Part shown: positions 11,640-23,419 of the stretch, piece after piece | Layout of the letters: every line of letters begins with the position of its first letter | Position numbering within the stretch: the stretch's first letter is position 1 | Position numbers and translations under genes: made by a program | From: Acheta domesticus | Taxonomy: Eukaryota > Arthropoda > Insecta > Orthoptera > Gryllidae | NCBI GenBank assembly: GCA_031308135.1 | Contig: JAHLJT010009355.1 | Span: 7,427,074 to 7,491,073, forward strand | Length of the DNA stretch: 64,000 nucleotides | Direction: 5' to 3' | The notes under the pieces: model-generated | The model's input: only the letters and a program-made list of their open reading frames with translations | What the model was told of the DNA's origin: nothing | The model's database searches: none

Positions 11640-11910
11640 TAAACAAATGTCGTGCAATCCGGATCACCGTCAGCTCATACAACTGTCAAGCAGGGTGGAC
11701 AACTGCAGGCTATCGATACTTAAATGCAAAGGCTTTTTTTATCGGCTCCCAGGATGAACTTAATGAATTGGGCGAGATTCCTATTACCATAGAATTGGAG
11801 AATTGTGCTATAGAAGATAGGAGCCGATAGAAATTTTTTTCCCTTAAACATATTTGCCGTGCATATAGTGGTACTTTTGACGGAACATCCCGTTTTACGA
11901 CGCTAGTCAT
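11640..11910 (+). repeat. dispersed repeat C, copy 1
   Basis: Blocks TCAACTG-like, TCGGCTCCCAGGAT, CTTAATGAATTGGGCGAGAT, TATTACCATAG, GAAGATAGGAGCC and TTTGACG..CCGTTTTA recur in the same order at 12,420-12,720. The two copies flank the SINE at 11,955-12,435. Function unknown, no terminal repeats identified. Confidence 0.6.
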
Positions 11911-11954
11911 CGGCTAAATTTATTTCAGATCAGATTAGAATAAGCATTGCCACT

Positions 11955-12435
11955 GTATTTGCAGGGTCGCTTCTGTGTCATTGCTGTTTCAGCCGCTGTT
12001 TGGAGGAGAATTTGTGGCTGGCTGCTGTGATCAGTAGTTTTCCGTGGTATCTCCGATCAAAAGCTCGCGAATGCCGGAGCAGTACGCTAACAAACTGGAC
12101 CCGGTCCGCCAGATCTATCCTCTCTCTTCCTTGTCTTATTCTCACCCCTTACACACACTTACACTTACATTTACTACACAACCACACGTGTCAGGAGACC
12201 AATCGCTAACTTAGAACGTGTCCCGGCTGGGGAAGTGCTCCGGTGGTGGGGGATACCTGATTGAAAAAATCCCTCAAGCCAACGGGTAAGTCGGCGCGAG
12301 ATCTCGCCACACAGCGGAGCAAAGGTCACATCCACCACCAACCACCACCACCACCACCACCAGTAAAAACATGTGCTACACTTGCGGGAATAATTAATTT
12401 AGGGTTGACGCGACCAGATGCACTAGTCAATCGTT
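11955..12435 (+). mobile_element. SINE family A, plus strand, 5'-degraded
   Basis: Carries the family A body in order: GAGAATT..TGGCTGGCTGCT, GATCAGTAGTTTTCCGTGGT, CTCCGATCAA, GCGAATGCCGGAGCAGTA, a CTTACACACACTTACAC tract, GTGTCAGGAGACC, TGTCCCGGCTGGGG, GGGATACCTG, a (CCA)n run, CATGTGCTACACTTGCGGGA and GTTGACGCG. The tRNA-like head with B box seen in the copies at 12,985-13,515 and 61,072-61,290 is not recognisable here. Confidence 0.65.
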
Positions 12436-12720
12436 CAATCGTGCAATCTGGGCGTATCGTCAACTGGTATTGTTATCTTACAGGGTGTACAACTCAGACT
12501 AAGCTTGTTTATGAAACACTGACGCTCTCCATCGGATCCTAGGATATGCTTAATGGATTGGACGAGATTTCTATTACAGGATGCTCGGAGCATTTTACTA
12601 CAGAAGGATAGGAGCCTGTAGAGAGCATAGTTGTCTCTTAATCAGGTTTGGCCTATAATTGTATCCTCTGGCACATATTTGTTCCATTTGACGATTTACC
12701 TCGTTTTATGACTATTCCTT
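12420..12720 (+). repeat. dispersed repeat C, copy 2
   Basis: Second copy of the repeat at 11,640-11,910: ATCGGATCCTAGGAT, GCTTAATGGATTGGACGAGA, TATTACAG, GAAGGATAGGAGCC and TTTGACGATTTACCTCGTTTTA. It begins directly after the 3' end of the SINE copy. Confidence 0.6.
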
Positions 12721-12984
12721 TTAAATGTTTTACAATTTATTCATTATTGTTTACTGCCAGCCGTGATTATTATATAGTAACGCGTCAGCAAGGGATGTTT
12801 CATAGACTTGGGAGGGGGAGACACAATGGCTGGCGCATACACCTACCTTTTAGGGTCCCTGTTCGATCTCCGTCAAATCCACGTGGAATGTCCGATGAAC
12901 AGAGCGAGCTTTCGGCATGTTTTACCGGGTTCTATTGTGTCACCTTCACCCTTTCCTTACACCATTTATCCATCATTAATATTG

Positions 12985-13515
12985 ATTGATTGTTCGTGAT
13001 TCCGGGCGCGTCAACTACTGAGGTCACTAGTCCCGTAAGAGTAATGCATGTTTTTTCTTCGGGGTTGCGGTGAACTTTCCGCGCTGGATGGCCCCCGAAA
13101 TCCGGCGCCAATCTACTGTCGACTAGCGGGGTTTCCCCAACCAGGTATCTCTCACCAGTGAGGCACCACTCCAGCCGGGACAAACTCTCAGCTCCCGACC
13201 GGTCTCCCGGTATGTGTGGTAATGTAGTGCACGTTAGTGTATGTGTGTGTGTAAGGGGGAGGATAGGACAAAAAAGAGGAAGGAAAGATCGCGCGCGGTT
13301 CGTGGCCCGTTTGTAAGGGTACTGCTTCGGCATTTGCCAGCTGTTGATCGGAGAAACCACGGAAAACTACCGATCAGAGCAGCCAGCCGCTAGAATTCTC
13401 CTCCATGCAGCCACTGAACTCGACCTAGCTGACAAGCTAGTGTCGAAAATTCTGCCGCCGTCGGGACTCGAACCTAGGACCTCCCGGTCAGAGGAACTGC
13501 AGTGACATCAGTTGA
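12985..13515 (-). mobile_element. SINE family A, most complete copy, minus strand
   Basis: Reading the minus strand, the 5' head contains CTCTGACCGGGAGGTCC and a perfect Pol III B box, GGTTCGAGTCC (13,464-13,474), then CCGACGGCGGCAG, TTTTCGACACTAGC, GAGAATTCTAGCGGCTGGCT, GATCGGTAGTTTTCC, CTCCGATCAACAGC, AAATGCCGAAGCAGTAC, a (TTACACACAC)-type tract, GGGAGACCGGTCGGGAGCTG, GTCGACAGTAG, ATGCATTACTCTTACGGGAC and a tail of AATC repeats near 12,985. Length is about 530 bp, long for a tRNA-SINE. This is the reference copy for the family in this window. Confidence 0.75.
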
Positions 13516-14031
13516 AATATTGATATAATCTATTCATTAAATTGTGTGGGTTTCAAGTAACTCAGTAGTTGAACGGATCGTGCTTTATTTCTCAAGGACA
13601 CTGTTTTGGTGCGAGTGTTTTTATATTCGTTCGTCGAATAAAGGATTTAGTTTCATGCCGGTTTCCCTTTTAAACGAAAATATCCATCTGCTTTGTTTCT
13701 GGGCAATCTGGCCCACTGTGTGACGCACGACGACCGTGTGTCGAGGGTCGGTGAGAGAGATTTGTGAAAACGCTGTGCTCGCGTTTCTGAAGATCGCTCG
13801 CCCAGGGGTCGTGTCTCAGTCGGTAAGGCGTCTGGGCAGGATAATTTCAATTAAACTTGCATTACTAAAATATGTGCCAATCCCGTCTTATGTGCATTCA
13901 CCCTAAACCCCTCGTAGAGGCTGGGATTGCTATAGGCATTGTCAAGTCGACTCTGTGGATTTGGTAACGCTCGTGCCTTTCTCCGGAATATTAACTGTCA
14001 ACTGGTGACGTGTCTTCGAACTTCTGATGCC
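13516..14031. other. spacer, nothing recognised
   Basis: Mixed-composition sequence. A 65-codon minus frame at 13,653-13,850 has no recognisable domain. Confidence 0.4.
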
Positions 14032-14590
14032 GGTGACGTGCGGTCACTGTGACCGGGAAAGTTTTTGACTGATTATATTCGTTATTTCATTTACCTATGG
14101 AATTCACAATTTTTTTCACGTTAACTGAGGCATAATTAAGAGAATAACCGAAGAGTTTGTAGTTTATAAAAGAAAAAGAAAATAATATGTTTTAATTACT
14201 TACGGAGAGAATTTCAGGTCGTATCATATTTTTTCTTCACAGTTGAGGATTGAAGTACGCATTGGAGGGCTTTGAAAAGATACTGACTACATAAAACAAC
14301 CTTTATTTTAATAGGAAAATACACTTTTAAATGAAAATTATTTACTAAGTCTAAATGTACATTACCAAGTATAAACTACTTCTACTTGTGAGGTGCCGCC
14401 ATCGATACCGATCCGTAACTTCAACGGATTCTCAGAAGCGAACGGCTACAACTAAATAAGCTATCCCACACCCGAACATTCGTCTAGAAGAGATAAGAAG
14501 GTACTGTAAACCAAAACTTCCTGCGTTGCAACGGTCCGAGAAGACAGTGAGTTTATTTTTCCTCCCCGGTCACTGTGACCGCACGTCACC
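14032..14590. mobile_element. MITE with ~25-bp terminal inverted repeats
   Basis: Left end GGTGACGTGCGGTCAC continues TGTGACCGGG. The right end (14,563-14,590) is its reverse complement with one central difference. The 559-bp interior is AT-rich and lacks coding capacity. The inner part of each TIR, GGTCACTGTGACC, is itself a perfect palindrome. No convincing target-site duplication (flanks GATGCC / AATTAA). Superfamily not assigned. Confidence 0.8.
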
Positions 14591-14814
14591 AATTAACGGT
14601 GAAGGGAGAATTGGTTCCATTGGGCCAGGGAGTTTAAGAATATCTCAGGTGTCTGTGATCAGTCAAAGGAAACATTTAGCTTGTAATACCATTAGAATTG
14701 TTTTTCATATTGTTGGCTTTTCACTGGATGATTAGTCGAACATAAAAAATGACATCAGGATTATCAACAATTTTAAAATTATTTAATTGACCACAAATCA
14801 CACCATACGAATAT
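14591..14814. other. spacer
   Basis: No feature recognised. Confidence 0.35.
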
Positions 14815-15105
14815 GAGTATGTTTGTATCTATGTATTTGGACTTTTTAGGGTCAAATTAATCACACTTTCGCCAGCTACCGATGTGCTCCGACCTATGCC
14901 CTGTTTTAAATTATCTACGCCTGGGGGTGAGGACGACATGTGACGAGAATACCGTATTTCCATCACCGTATCTAGCTTACTTCCTATACCTACAGAAACT
15001 GATACGATTTGTGTTAGAAAACTACAGCCTCATCCCGGTCGGGAATTTGAACCTAGGACCGCCCCGCAGAAAGCTAGCACGCCTTCCATATCCATGAGAC
15101 AGGAA
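14815..15105 (-). mobile_element. tRNA-derived SINE, minus strand, degraded
   Basis: On the minus strand the head has GCGTGCTAGCTTTCTGC and a B-box-like GGTTCAAATTCC (complement of 15,042-15,053) in a T-stem context. The GCTAGC/CTTTCTRC head resembles the element at 3,840-4,160. The body to about 14,815 is only loosely aligned, so that boundary is uncertain. Confidence 0.5.
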
Positions 15106-16779
15106 TATTAGTAACTATTATTGATTTTGTGACACGTAGTTGCGATGTACTTGAATAACAATAGACCTATTACATAAAAAGTAATTTATACTCGTACATA
15201 ATTTATGCTCTTTTCAGTAAAAAAAATTAAAACTTTTCATCTCGAATATTTTACTTTTGCTCTAGTCAGTCATTGACTTAGGTCCATAATCTCCAGGAAG
15301 CTTACTTAGGCTCCTGCAATCTCCCACTAGCTCCCAGCGTAGAAAGTGATAGTGGTTTATTTATTCCATTGAAGTTTTAGAGTGTGGTAGTGATTTATTT
15401 ATTGTAAGGAAATTCAAAAATCAAGAAAACATGCTCGTTCTCGTCACGTAATCAAGGCTCAAAACGTAATATGCTTAGCTTTCAGATGTAAAAAATTTTA
15501 AAAAGTCATTATTAATATTCTACTATTTCGAAACTACTTATGTCGGATATTAATGAGGTAAAATAATCGTATTTATATATCTAGATAAGTAAACAATGAA
15601 GTCAAAAACGTAGCGCTAATTTTTAAAGAAACGAAGTTTTGAAGTTCTGGCGAATGTTTTTGTGTCATTTGTCAGCGTTGTAGGTCAATACCTTGAACGT
15701 CATCGCCTGTTTAAAGAGCACCAGGAAACATGGGCAAAATGCAAACGTACGTGTTCCCAATAAGCGTCGTGGAGTTTTAGTGGGATTTAGCTTTGATTGG
15801 AAGTTAAGCAGTTGAATTTTTGGAAACGAGGTACAGAATAGCCTACTCGGAATAATGGCTTAGATCCCATCAATTATTTTATTAACCAGTGTTAATGCAG
15901 TGGAATTAGGAATATAGAAAAACATTTTTAAAGAAAGTTGTTTCTTTTCCGAGTAACCTACTCGATGAGTGTGATGATCAGCTGCTGAACGTTTTAGGCT
16001 GTTCCTATGAAGGTGAATTATTCATCCATTATGGTAACATTCTCTGCATGTAGAGTCAAATTTTAGGCATGACCTCATCTTTACTCCGGTGGACATCTGT
16101 TTAATTATTACTTTAACAATTTCAAGACAGTAACTGAAATGAATAAGTCCATATCCAGATTTGCAAGGCGATACAAATCAGGAATATATTTTTTATTCCC
16201 TATTTAAACATTTAATTCTACTTGGGTCAGTTAATTTGGCGAATTGATATGTTTTGCTAATTGCTAGTGAATAAATTACCATTTTCGCACTTTACCTCCA
16301 AGTTAGTTCCTCAATCCCAAACGGTGATCGTATTATTAAATTCACCACAGTTGTAAACTTTTCAAGATTTATCCAAACATTGCAAGTAGTCTTTACAACT
16401 GTTCATTGCGCTTTGGAGTTCTTTAGTAAGAAGGAGCAAATTAGTACTATTTTCTGAGAGTTCTGTAAGATGCATAAGATTTAATTAATTACATCAGATT
16501 TTATGATCTCGACAAGTCTTGACCAAATTTATTTATTGGTACCAACGGCTGTAACTTACAAAATTAAATATTTTCTTTATAATGGGATGTTAGTAACCGT
16601 TTTTTGGGCAACATGAAGAAAATCAGATGTATCAAGGCATTCAAATTATCTAAGTTCGATTTACCGAGTTTCTACTACAATTTTTTTACAAGAAGGAATA
16701 TTATGAATTCACTCTTACTTAATTCTGATATTCACCGAACATGTGTTTTCACCTCACTGTAGCTTAACGAAGAAACGGA
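15106..16779. other. AT-rich spacer, no gene seen
   Basis: AT-rich, stop-dense on both strands, no reading frame, tandem repeat or terminal repeat recognised. Confidence 0.5.
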
Positions 16780-17190
16780 ATGGAACAGAATTTAATAAAT
16801 CAATTCGCATGTGCATCGCCTCGTCCCAAACGTGTCAATAAACGTGTCAATCTCTGGCGGCGAACACGTTTGGAAAGCGGCGTGCAGGAGGCCGTGGATA
16901 TGCTGGACACGAACCTAATGAATGTGGAGGGCCGTGCGCGCGGGGGGGGGGAATGCCACCCAGGAAGAGCGCGCCCGCTCGTCTGCTTTTTGCCGCGAGG
17001 TTCGCGCAGACGCCGCCCGGCTTTGTATTCCGCGCGGGCGCCCCGATCGCGTTAAAAAGCATGCGCCGAGCACGCGACCTCCGCATCGGCGGCTCTTCGT
17101 TCAGCCGGCACGGTTGCCACATTGGCGGTATTTACACCTCAACAAAGGGTACTTTTGGTTTGTGTGTGTGTATGGGGGGGGGGGCCATCC
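16780..17190. other. GC-rich island with poly-G runs
   Basis: CpG-dense island at 16,850-17,110, with an imperfect AAACGTGTCAATA direct pair just upstream (16,828-16,850), a 10-G run near 16,941 and a (GT)n-G9 tract near 17,160-17,184. Overlapping frames are open on both strands. None shows a domain. Confidence 0.4.
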
Positions 17191-18694
17191 GAAGATTGGA
17201 TTATTTTGTGTGATTTGATTTATTTGGTCAAAAAAAAACAGTGAAAACTGTATATGACGTATGGGGGAGAAGATTATTTGCGCACGTTTCTTAAGTTCCA
17301 CAATCCCTTCCCAACATTTTAATTATGAATACGATAGTTGCACGATGAATAAATATAAAAAAGGTATAATAATAATATTTAAAAAGCGCAAGATTAGCAA
17401 CATTTGAAAAACTAGATATTTCTTTCCCGAGTTATAGATAAACATACTTGCAACGGTGAACGAAATGCAGATCCGATTTTTCTGCATTGCTAACAAAAAA
17501 GTAATTCACCCTCATTTGCTACCACTGAAGGAAAAAGGAGTGCTCAACAAAACGTTCGTATAGTGAAGCTACAACGTCCAGAAGCAAACAAGGGGCCATC
17601 TCAGCATTTGCTCAATGGATCAGGGAACTGAACAAAAACCTGATCAAGATAAGGGTCATTGACCCGGATGCTGAAGTACATTAGTTGTTACAGGCGTACG
17701 AAATCTTTTTAAAAAAGTATACAATACTGTTGTTGTATTTTATGATGAAATTTTGAAACTAAAATGATGGTGTAGGAAGTTGTAAGTTTAATTAGTAAAT
17801 TTGGAAAATTACATTACATGTAACAAATATGTATTATGATTACGACACTATTTTAAGTTCTTCACCGAAAACGTTATACCATTAATCATAATAATTGTAA
17901 AGACTAATGACTCACGTAGATTTACTGCGTGTAGAAGATCTTCAAATCTGAAAGAAGCCTCTTGAGTTAAATTCAAATCGCCTGTTTGGTCGCCCGAGAG
18001 ATACCTTCTTTCGCTGCTAGATGGCGAAAGGATGGTAGCGAAATTTACATGGTCAGGTTCAAGAACACACTTAAACGGCACTCTCGCCACAGAAAATAAG
18101 GCATTGAATTGAAATCCTACCATATTAGAAAAGATACCACGATATTTTACCTCGTTCTCACGTTATCTGATTTATTTTCTAGTTAAGCTACCAGGACTCT
18201 TGAGTTTTATGAGAATTTTCAATTTATTTCAATGTTAAATGTATTGAAAATTGACTCTTTACGTTATAATATTTTTCTATTAAACGTGCGTAACATTTTA
18301 TGCTGGAGAATTGCTACGTGACTTTGTGAGAAAAGCCATCCCAAGCCATCTGGCCACCTTGGCAGGCTGAAAGTGAATGTGCCTCGCAGAATATTCAGGA
18401 CGTGCAAAGCCAGACGGCAGCTACCTCGGTGATGGGCGGTTGCTTCATGTTTAAATACTGTGGGGATTGGTAAATCGGACCACATGCAATGAAATACTTA
18501 ATGGCCCAATCGAACAGTTGGTTTAGTTATGGCCGCTTTGTTAGAGAGTTACCCAGTTTTGTAATAGTTAAATCACACAAAAGTGGGCACATTGGCAATT
18601 TGGGGGCACACGACGTTTGAGAAAGAGACCGTCAAACTAACTGGGAACTTGTAAATGGTTCTACATAAAATGAGCTGCATATATGGTTTATTTA
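17191..18694. other. spacer, nothing recognised
   Basis: Mostly AT-rich. Patches of moderate complexity at 17,520-17,700 and 18,290-18,500 look like low-copy sequence but give no interpretable protein. Confidence 0.4.
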
Positions 18695-18790
18695 TTTCGT
18701 AGTAAAATGTCGTACACAAATAAAACGTTTAATAGAAAAGGAGGCGCAGGGGGCCCAGAAATATTTGTGGCCCCCTCTTGTTTTGGACTG
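18695..18790 (-). repeat. dispersed repeat G, inverted relative to 4.5 kb
   Basis: The reverse complement carries CCAAAACAAGAGGGGGCC, GGGCCCCCTGCGCCTCC and TTTTCTATTAAACG, matching the ordered motifs at 4,483-4,580. Confidence 0.5.
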
Positions 18791-20604
18791 TGCACGACTA
18801 TCTAGATCATATCTTAACCACCTGCAAAGAAAAGTGCCCATACAAATTGTGGATTTTCTTGCAATTATTATAGCTTACTTAAATGCGGATCAGTGATGAA
18901 TTTATAACAAAATAATATTTAAGAAGTACTTAGAATTTATTCAAGCATAAAGGCTTTAAGATCTCCCACTCTTTAATATGATGTAAATTTTATTTTGAGG
19001 TATTTTTTTGTTTTTTTCAAAAATTACACAAATGTAATCCTTTTGAAAGATCACTCACATCTTTAATATGCACATTACCAGCAATTTTAAACATTATTAT
19101 ATTTGTGAGTGGAAGTGCTTCAAATGTCTTCATCGTCTGTCATAATCGTTATGTCATCTCATAGAATACATTAGGCACTATCCCTATCAAAAGTTTAAAG
19201 AAAAAATTTGGAGCCGCTTTTGAGAAAATCTTGTTTTCGTAATTTTTTAAAATTCCACATATTGCACGCAATATTGCCCGAAAACTACTAAAATTTTCAA
19301 AACATTATCCTTAATGAAAAAACTCACTTTGGAGAAGAAATTTTATTTGAAGCAAAAATCTCTATCTGCAATTTTGTATTTGGAGAAAGACTCCGATTAA
19401 AATTCAAACTGTCATCAATGTTACTATTGTCAAACACCTATCAGAATTTATGAAACAATTTCTTCTCGCTGAGAACGTATGACCAAATTCATGACATTTT
19501 ATAAACAATATCATAGAAATTTTTGGGAAAAATATTTTCGCATGTAGCGCTTTATTTTACATCTTTTTACGGTACTCAAATATTAATATCTTTTTAAATG
19601 AAGTTATTTATTTATTTGCTGAGCGCGCATTCCCACGTTTTAGGGTATGACACGTTTTAAATTAAATCTTATAGAATTATTTTCAAGCGAAATATTTTCA
19701 TATGTAACCTTCATGTATCAAATTTGTCTTCCCACAGATTTTCGAACTTCATCTTCCCAATTGGCGGCGAGTGGGTTGTTGAGTGGTCTACTGGGTCTTT
19801 CAGGCCGTGACTTGGTGAGGCGTGTTGGATGAAGATGTATCATAGAACCAGTTTGCTGTAATCGTTTAAGAAATCCATATAACTCCAATTTGCATATACT
19901 TATATCTTCTTTACCTTCCATAAGTACTTCTTGATGGCCTTAAATTACTTTGCAATAATTTGGTGATGTTAATGAGACGGTAACGATATAAGAAATAATT
20001 GATTACTGAGTAATATAGAGTGTGTCTTAATAATCAGGTGAGATTTGTTATTTTTGCTAATGTGTCAGTAGTATATAGTCGCCAAAGCAACAAACATTGA
20101 CGAAATATTTCATAAATTCTTAATTCATAAAACTACATAGTCTGTCAAAATCTGTAAGATAATATTTGGAATGCGACAATCGTTGACATTACCGTCACAG
20201 TTAATTTGAAAAAATGAACAAAAAAAGTCAATTATTAAAATGCAATTAACATAAATTTTTATTTATAATTCATATTTCCGTTGATAGTTTTGTTTGGATA
20301 TCCTGGAAAATACTGTATGTACTTGGTTGGAAAAAGGTCAAGAAGTAGTGTTGCAACTGTTGAGAGAACTTTTGTTTCATCATTATTTCGTGTTTTGGGT
20401 GTGTCAACTGTTAAGTTCATTAGTTCCTTAAGTGTAGTATAATCTGGAGATGACAGTGTTTTTGCCTTGCTAAAACGTGAGATCCGGGGCTGATTCACCA
20501 AGTCGGCTTGTGTGGTCTTGCTCTCCAGATTACTCGACCATCGAGGCACATCTCCAGCTAGAACGAGCTCTAAGCTCTGGTCTTGTGTGGTGGAGTAGTC
20601 AATG
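18791..20604. other. AT-rich spacer, nothing recognised
   Basis: AT-rich and stop-dense. A minus-strand frame at 20,259-20,549 (96 codons) lies just downstream of the LINE 3' end but shows no motif I can assign. Confidence 0.4.
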
Positions 20605-21095
20605 TAGAAGTGTGTTTGCTTGTTTGTTTGTTTAACGTCGCATCAACATCTGGGTCATAGCGACTCAGAAAAATACATTATAACAGTAATTCATACATGA
20701 TTAATTGAGGTTTACAAATTCAGTACAAAATACAGTAATTTATAATAATTGTTTACAGGATTGCGAAGATGGAACGAGTAGTAACAATAATACTTAATGA
20801 GATATGCAAACAAAAAAAACCAACAAAAAACCATGAGCAAAAACAAAGTTCAGATTTGGCTGAATATTCCACTCTCCTTATAGAATTGTATAATTTTTCT
20901 TGATACTTCTCAGATTCAAGTATACATTCCAAACTTGTGTCGTGAAGATACCTCTGCCTGATATGTTGGAAAGTAGGGCAATGATTGACTATGTGAGACA
21001 GGGGACCAAGCCGTATTGCACTGGTCACATGATGGAGGATTGGATCCGTCAATCAAATATAGGTGGCTTAGGCTTACAATGACCTGTTCGTGTTC
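20605..21095 (-). mobile_element. LINE (non-LTR retrotransposon) 3' fragment, minus strand
   Basis: On the minus strand, the C-terminal zinc-knuckle region typical of jockey/I-type ORF2 is visible in two frames. DGSNPPSCDQC is in one frame (about 21,055 downward) and IVNHCPTFQHIRQRYL in another, so a frameshift separates CxxC from HxxxxC. The frame then ends, and the 3' end is GATGCGACGTTAAAC followed by AAAC repeats at 20,605-20,635, the tail style of several insect LINEs. 5'-truncated and dead. Confidence 0.7.
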
Positions 21096-21149
21096 TTGTT
21101 ATGGCCACTTGTTCCTTTCTGTTGAGCTTTTTGTTATGTTTCACACCTT

Positions 21150-21790
21150 TGAAAATTGGTTATGTGAACGTGTGTGTGAGAGAGGGAAAAAAGGAAGTCA
21201 AAATGAGAAATGAAAAACTGCGTGCGGTCCGAGGCCTGTTTGTGAAAGTAAATTGACTACATCTCTGCACCTAATGCGACATTTTCTGAACTGATGTATT
21301 TATGTTACCAGAAAAATTTGGGAAAACCAAAATGATTGAATTGTATTCTAACATAAAATTAATATGCAAGCCATGTGTATTGTCGTTAATTTAAATGTTT
21401 CTTCATACTTTGGGTATTTTGGCAATGCCAAAATATCAATTGGCAATGCCAAAAATATCACGCAAATATCCACGTCAGATTTACAAAAATAATAGTTTCA
21501 ACTCACAAGTTAGCATAGTTGGCATGAACCTTTTTTTTATGAAAAAAGGAGATATTAGATTGAAGTGATTACTATTTAAACCTTCAACAGTAACATGTGT
21601 CGACAGTCCATAATAAGAAAATGCTGCTTTCGCCTGGAGATACCACGGAAAACCATCGATCAGAGCAGCTCGTCTCTAGAATTCTCATCTAGATTCAATT
21701 TGATGTAGCTATCGAGCTAATGTAGAAAATCCTCCAACGGCCAGACGTGAACTTCGACTTTCCCAGTCAGTCACTCTACAATAGCAACAG
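21150..21790 (-). mobile_element. SINE family A, minus strand, split by repeat E
   Basis: The right part (21,632-21,790) has the complement of family A: GGAGATACCACGGAAAACCA, TCGATCAGAGCAGC, TAGAATTCTCATC, AGCTAATGTAGAAAAT and a decayed tRNA head. The left part (21,150-21,255) has GTGTGTGTGAGAGAGGGAAA and GCGTGCGGTCCGAGGCCTGT, matching the middle of the copy at 12,985-13,515. The 21,290-21,590 block lies between them. Confidence 0.6.
21290..21590 (+). repeat. dispersed repeat E, copy 1
   Basis: Shares ordered blocks with 22,985-23,290: AAATTTGGG, AACAT..ATGCAA, TTAAATGTTTCT(t)CATACTT, TTG.CAA..CAAAATAT, ATCCA(c/t)GTCAGA, TTAGC..(a/t)GTTG, CATGAAC/AATGAACG and GATT.A(a/c)TGATT. Copy 1 contains a duplicated GGCAATGCCAAA. 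No reading frame. It separates the two halves of a SINE, so it inserted after it. Confidence 0.6.
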
Positions 21791-22069
21791 TTTTCGGTCA
21801 TTTCATTCACAATAAATGCTTAGTGAGTAGTATTGAGGAATTAATTTTTCACTTCGTTCGCCAAAACCACATCTCAACAAGCCGGTTGTAATTAATTAAT
21901 AGCAAGCAAGCCGTTTCTCAGGTCCCCTTCATCGTGGCGTTATTTCTTAAAGATTCTCTGCATCTCCTATCGTTATGTTCATCACAACTTGACTACCGTA
22001 TCCAATACAAATCGCATTCTTGAAGCAAGGATTAACAAAAGAAAGAAAAAAAGGCGAGACAGTCGAAGA
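21791..22069. other. spacer
   Basis: No feature recognised. Confidence 0.35.
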
Positions 22070-22330
22070 CGCGCCCGCGCGGATCCAAAGCCCCCTGCTC
22101 CTGCCCTCGGCCTAGTGGGTGGCGGCAATGCCAGCGCGCTCTAACTCACGCTTTATTTGCTCGGCTGGAGGCGGCGCGGCGCGGCGGTCGGGTCTGGAGG
22201 GGGCTCTGCTCATTGCGAGCTCCGTTCCAAATAAATCAGCTCTTTGGTGCCAAAGAGCCCCAGGCCCTGGATGGCTCCTTCGGGATTTATGCCGCCGCAT
22301 TCGACGTGTTTCTATTATAATCACGATTTA
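22070..22330. other. GC-rich patch, possible conserved element
   Basis: A moderately GC-rich, non-repetitive stretch with CTTTATTTGC, AAATAAATCAGC, GGGATTTATGCCGCC and CACGATTTATCG, i.e. several TTTAT/ATAAA homeodomain-type cores within 210 bp. Looks like single-copy sequence. Assigning it as an enhancer would need comparison with related species. Confidence 0.2.
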
Positions 22331-22984
22331 TCGCCATCATTATTTCGTGTATAAAGATAAATATTTCCCCGTCCTCTCTTTCTTATTTGAAAAAATCTTC
22401 TCTAATACGCTGAAGGAGAAATTAATAGTTCGAGTATTATAATGCGCGGAAGTAATACGTGAATAAATGTTTTGAAGTAATCTATGAAAATATAAATAGT
22501 GGCCTTCGGGGATGGCCGTGGCTGGAAGAGGTGTGTGTGTGTGATGATGCCGGAGTATCCTGCTGGGTGGAGCAGCGGTGGATTCCGTGCGTTAAAGTTT
22601 GCAAGATGATAGCAACTAAGCTTTGTCGTGCATTTAAGGGCTGATGAAGAATGATTGATGGCAGAGGATAAGTAATTTAATGACCACTTACCAGTATTTC
22701 AAATTTAGGTGATACCACTTATTGACAATGACACATAAACTATTGTGTTTCTATTTTTGTTTATAAGATTCTAATTCTGCTAGTAATCTAATTTATAATT
22801 AAAATTTTGTGCGTGCTTTTAAGATGTTTTCAAAATTTTGTATTAACTTAGTCGATCGCCACACTTATTATTTCAATATTCTAACCTTATAACATTTATT
22901 ATTCCTGCTATCGTTTTATAATAATAAATGAATGTGTCTCTTTAAAATTGTTCTTTTGAACCGACGTTAAATTTGTGAAAGGTA
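22331..22984. other. spacer
   Basis: No feature recognised. Contains a short (GT)n run near 22,530. Confidence 0.35.
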
Positions 22985-23290
22985 AACGGACTATTCCTAT
23001 GAATGTAAAATTTATGTAAACGGAAAATTTGGGTAAGCCATCATTATTAAATCGTATTGTTTGCATTAAAACTAACATGCAAACTATAAGCAAGATCGAT
23101 GTTTTGATCGATTAAATGTTTCTCATACTTTGGATATAAGGGTCATTGTCAAAATATAATATCAAAATCCATGTCAGAGATTGGGAAAAAAAGTATTTTT
23201 AATTCAAAATAAATTAGCGTTGTTGCAATGAACGTCTTTGTATGGACAGAGGAAGATAGTAGATTTAACTGATTTATATTTAAGTTAATT
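22985..23290 (+). repeat. dispersed repeat E, copy 2
   Basis: Same orientation as the copy at 21,290-21,590 with about 1.7 kb between starts. Matching blocks are listed there. Confidence 0.6.
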
Positions 23291-23419
23291 GTATGTACTG
23301 ATATGTAATAAATGTCCACATTGCATACACGAAACTGAACACCTGTTGAGCCATTTCTCATTTACTGCTTGTATACAGCACCCACACAAAGAGTGTTTTC
23401 TGAGTTCCCGTTTCCAATG

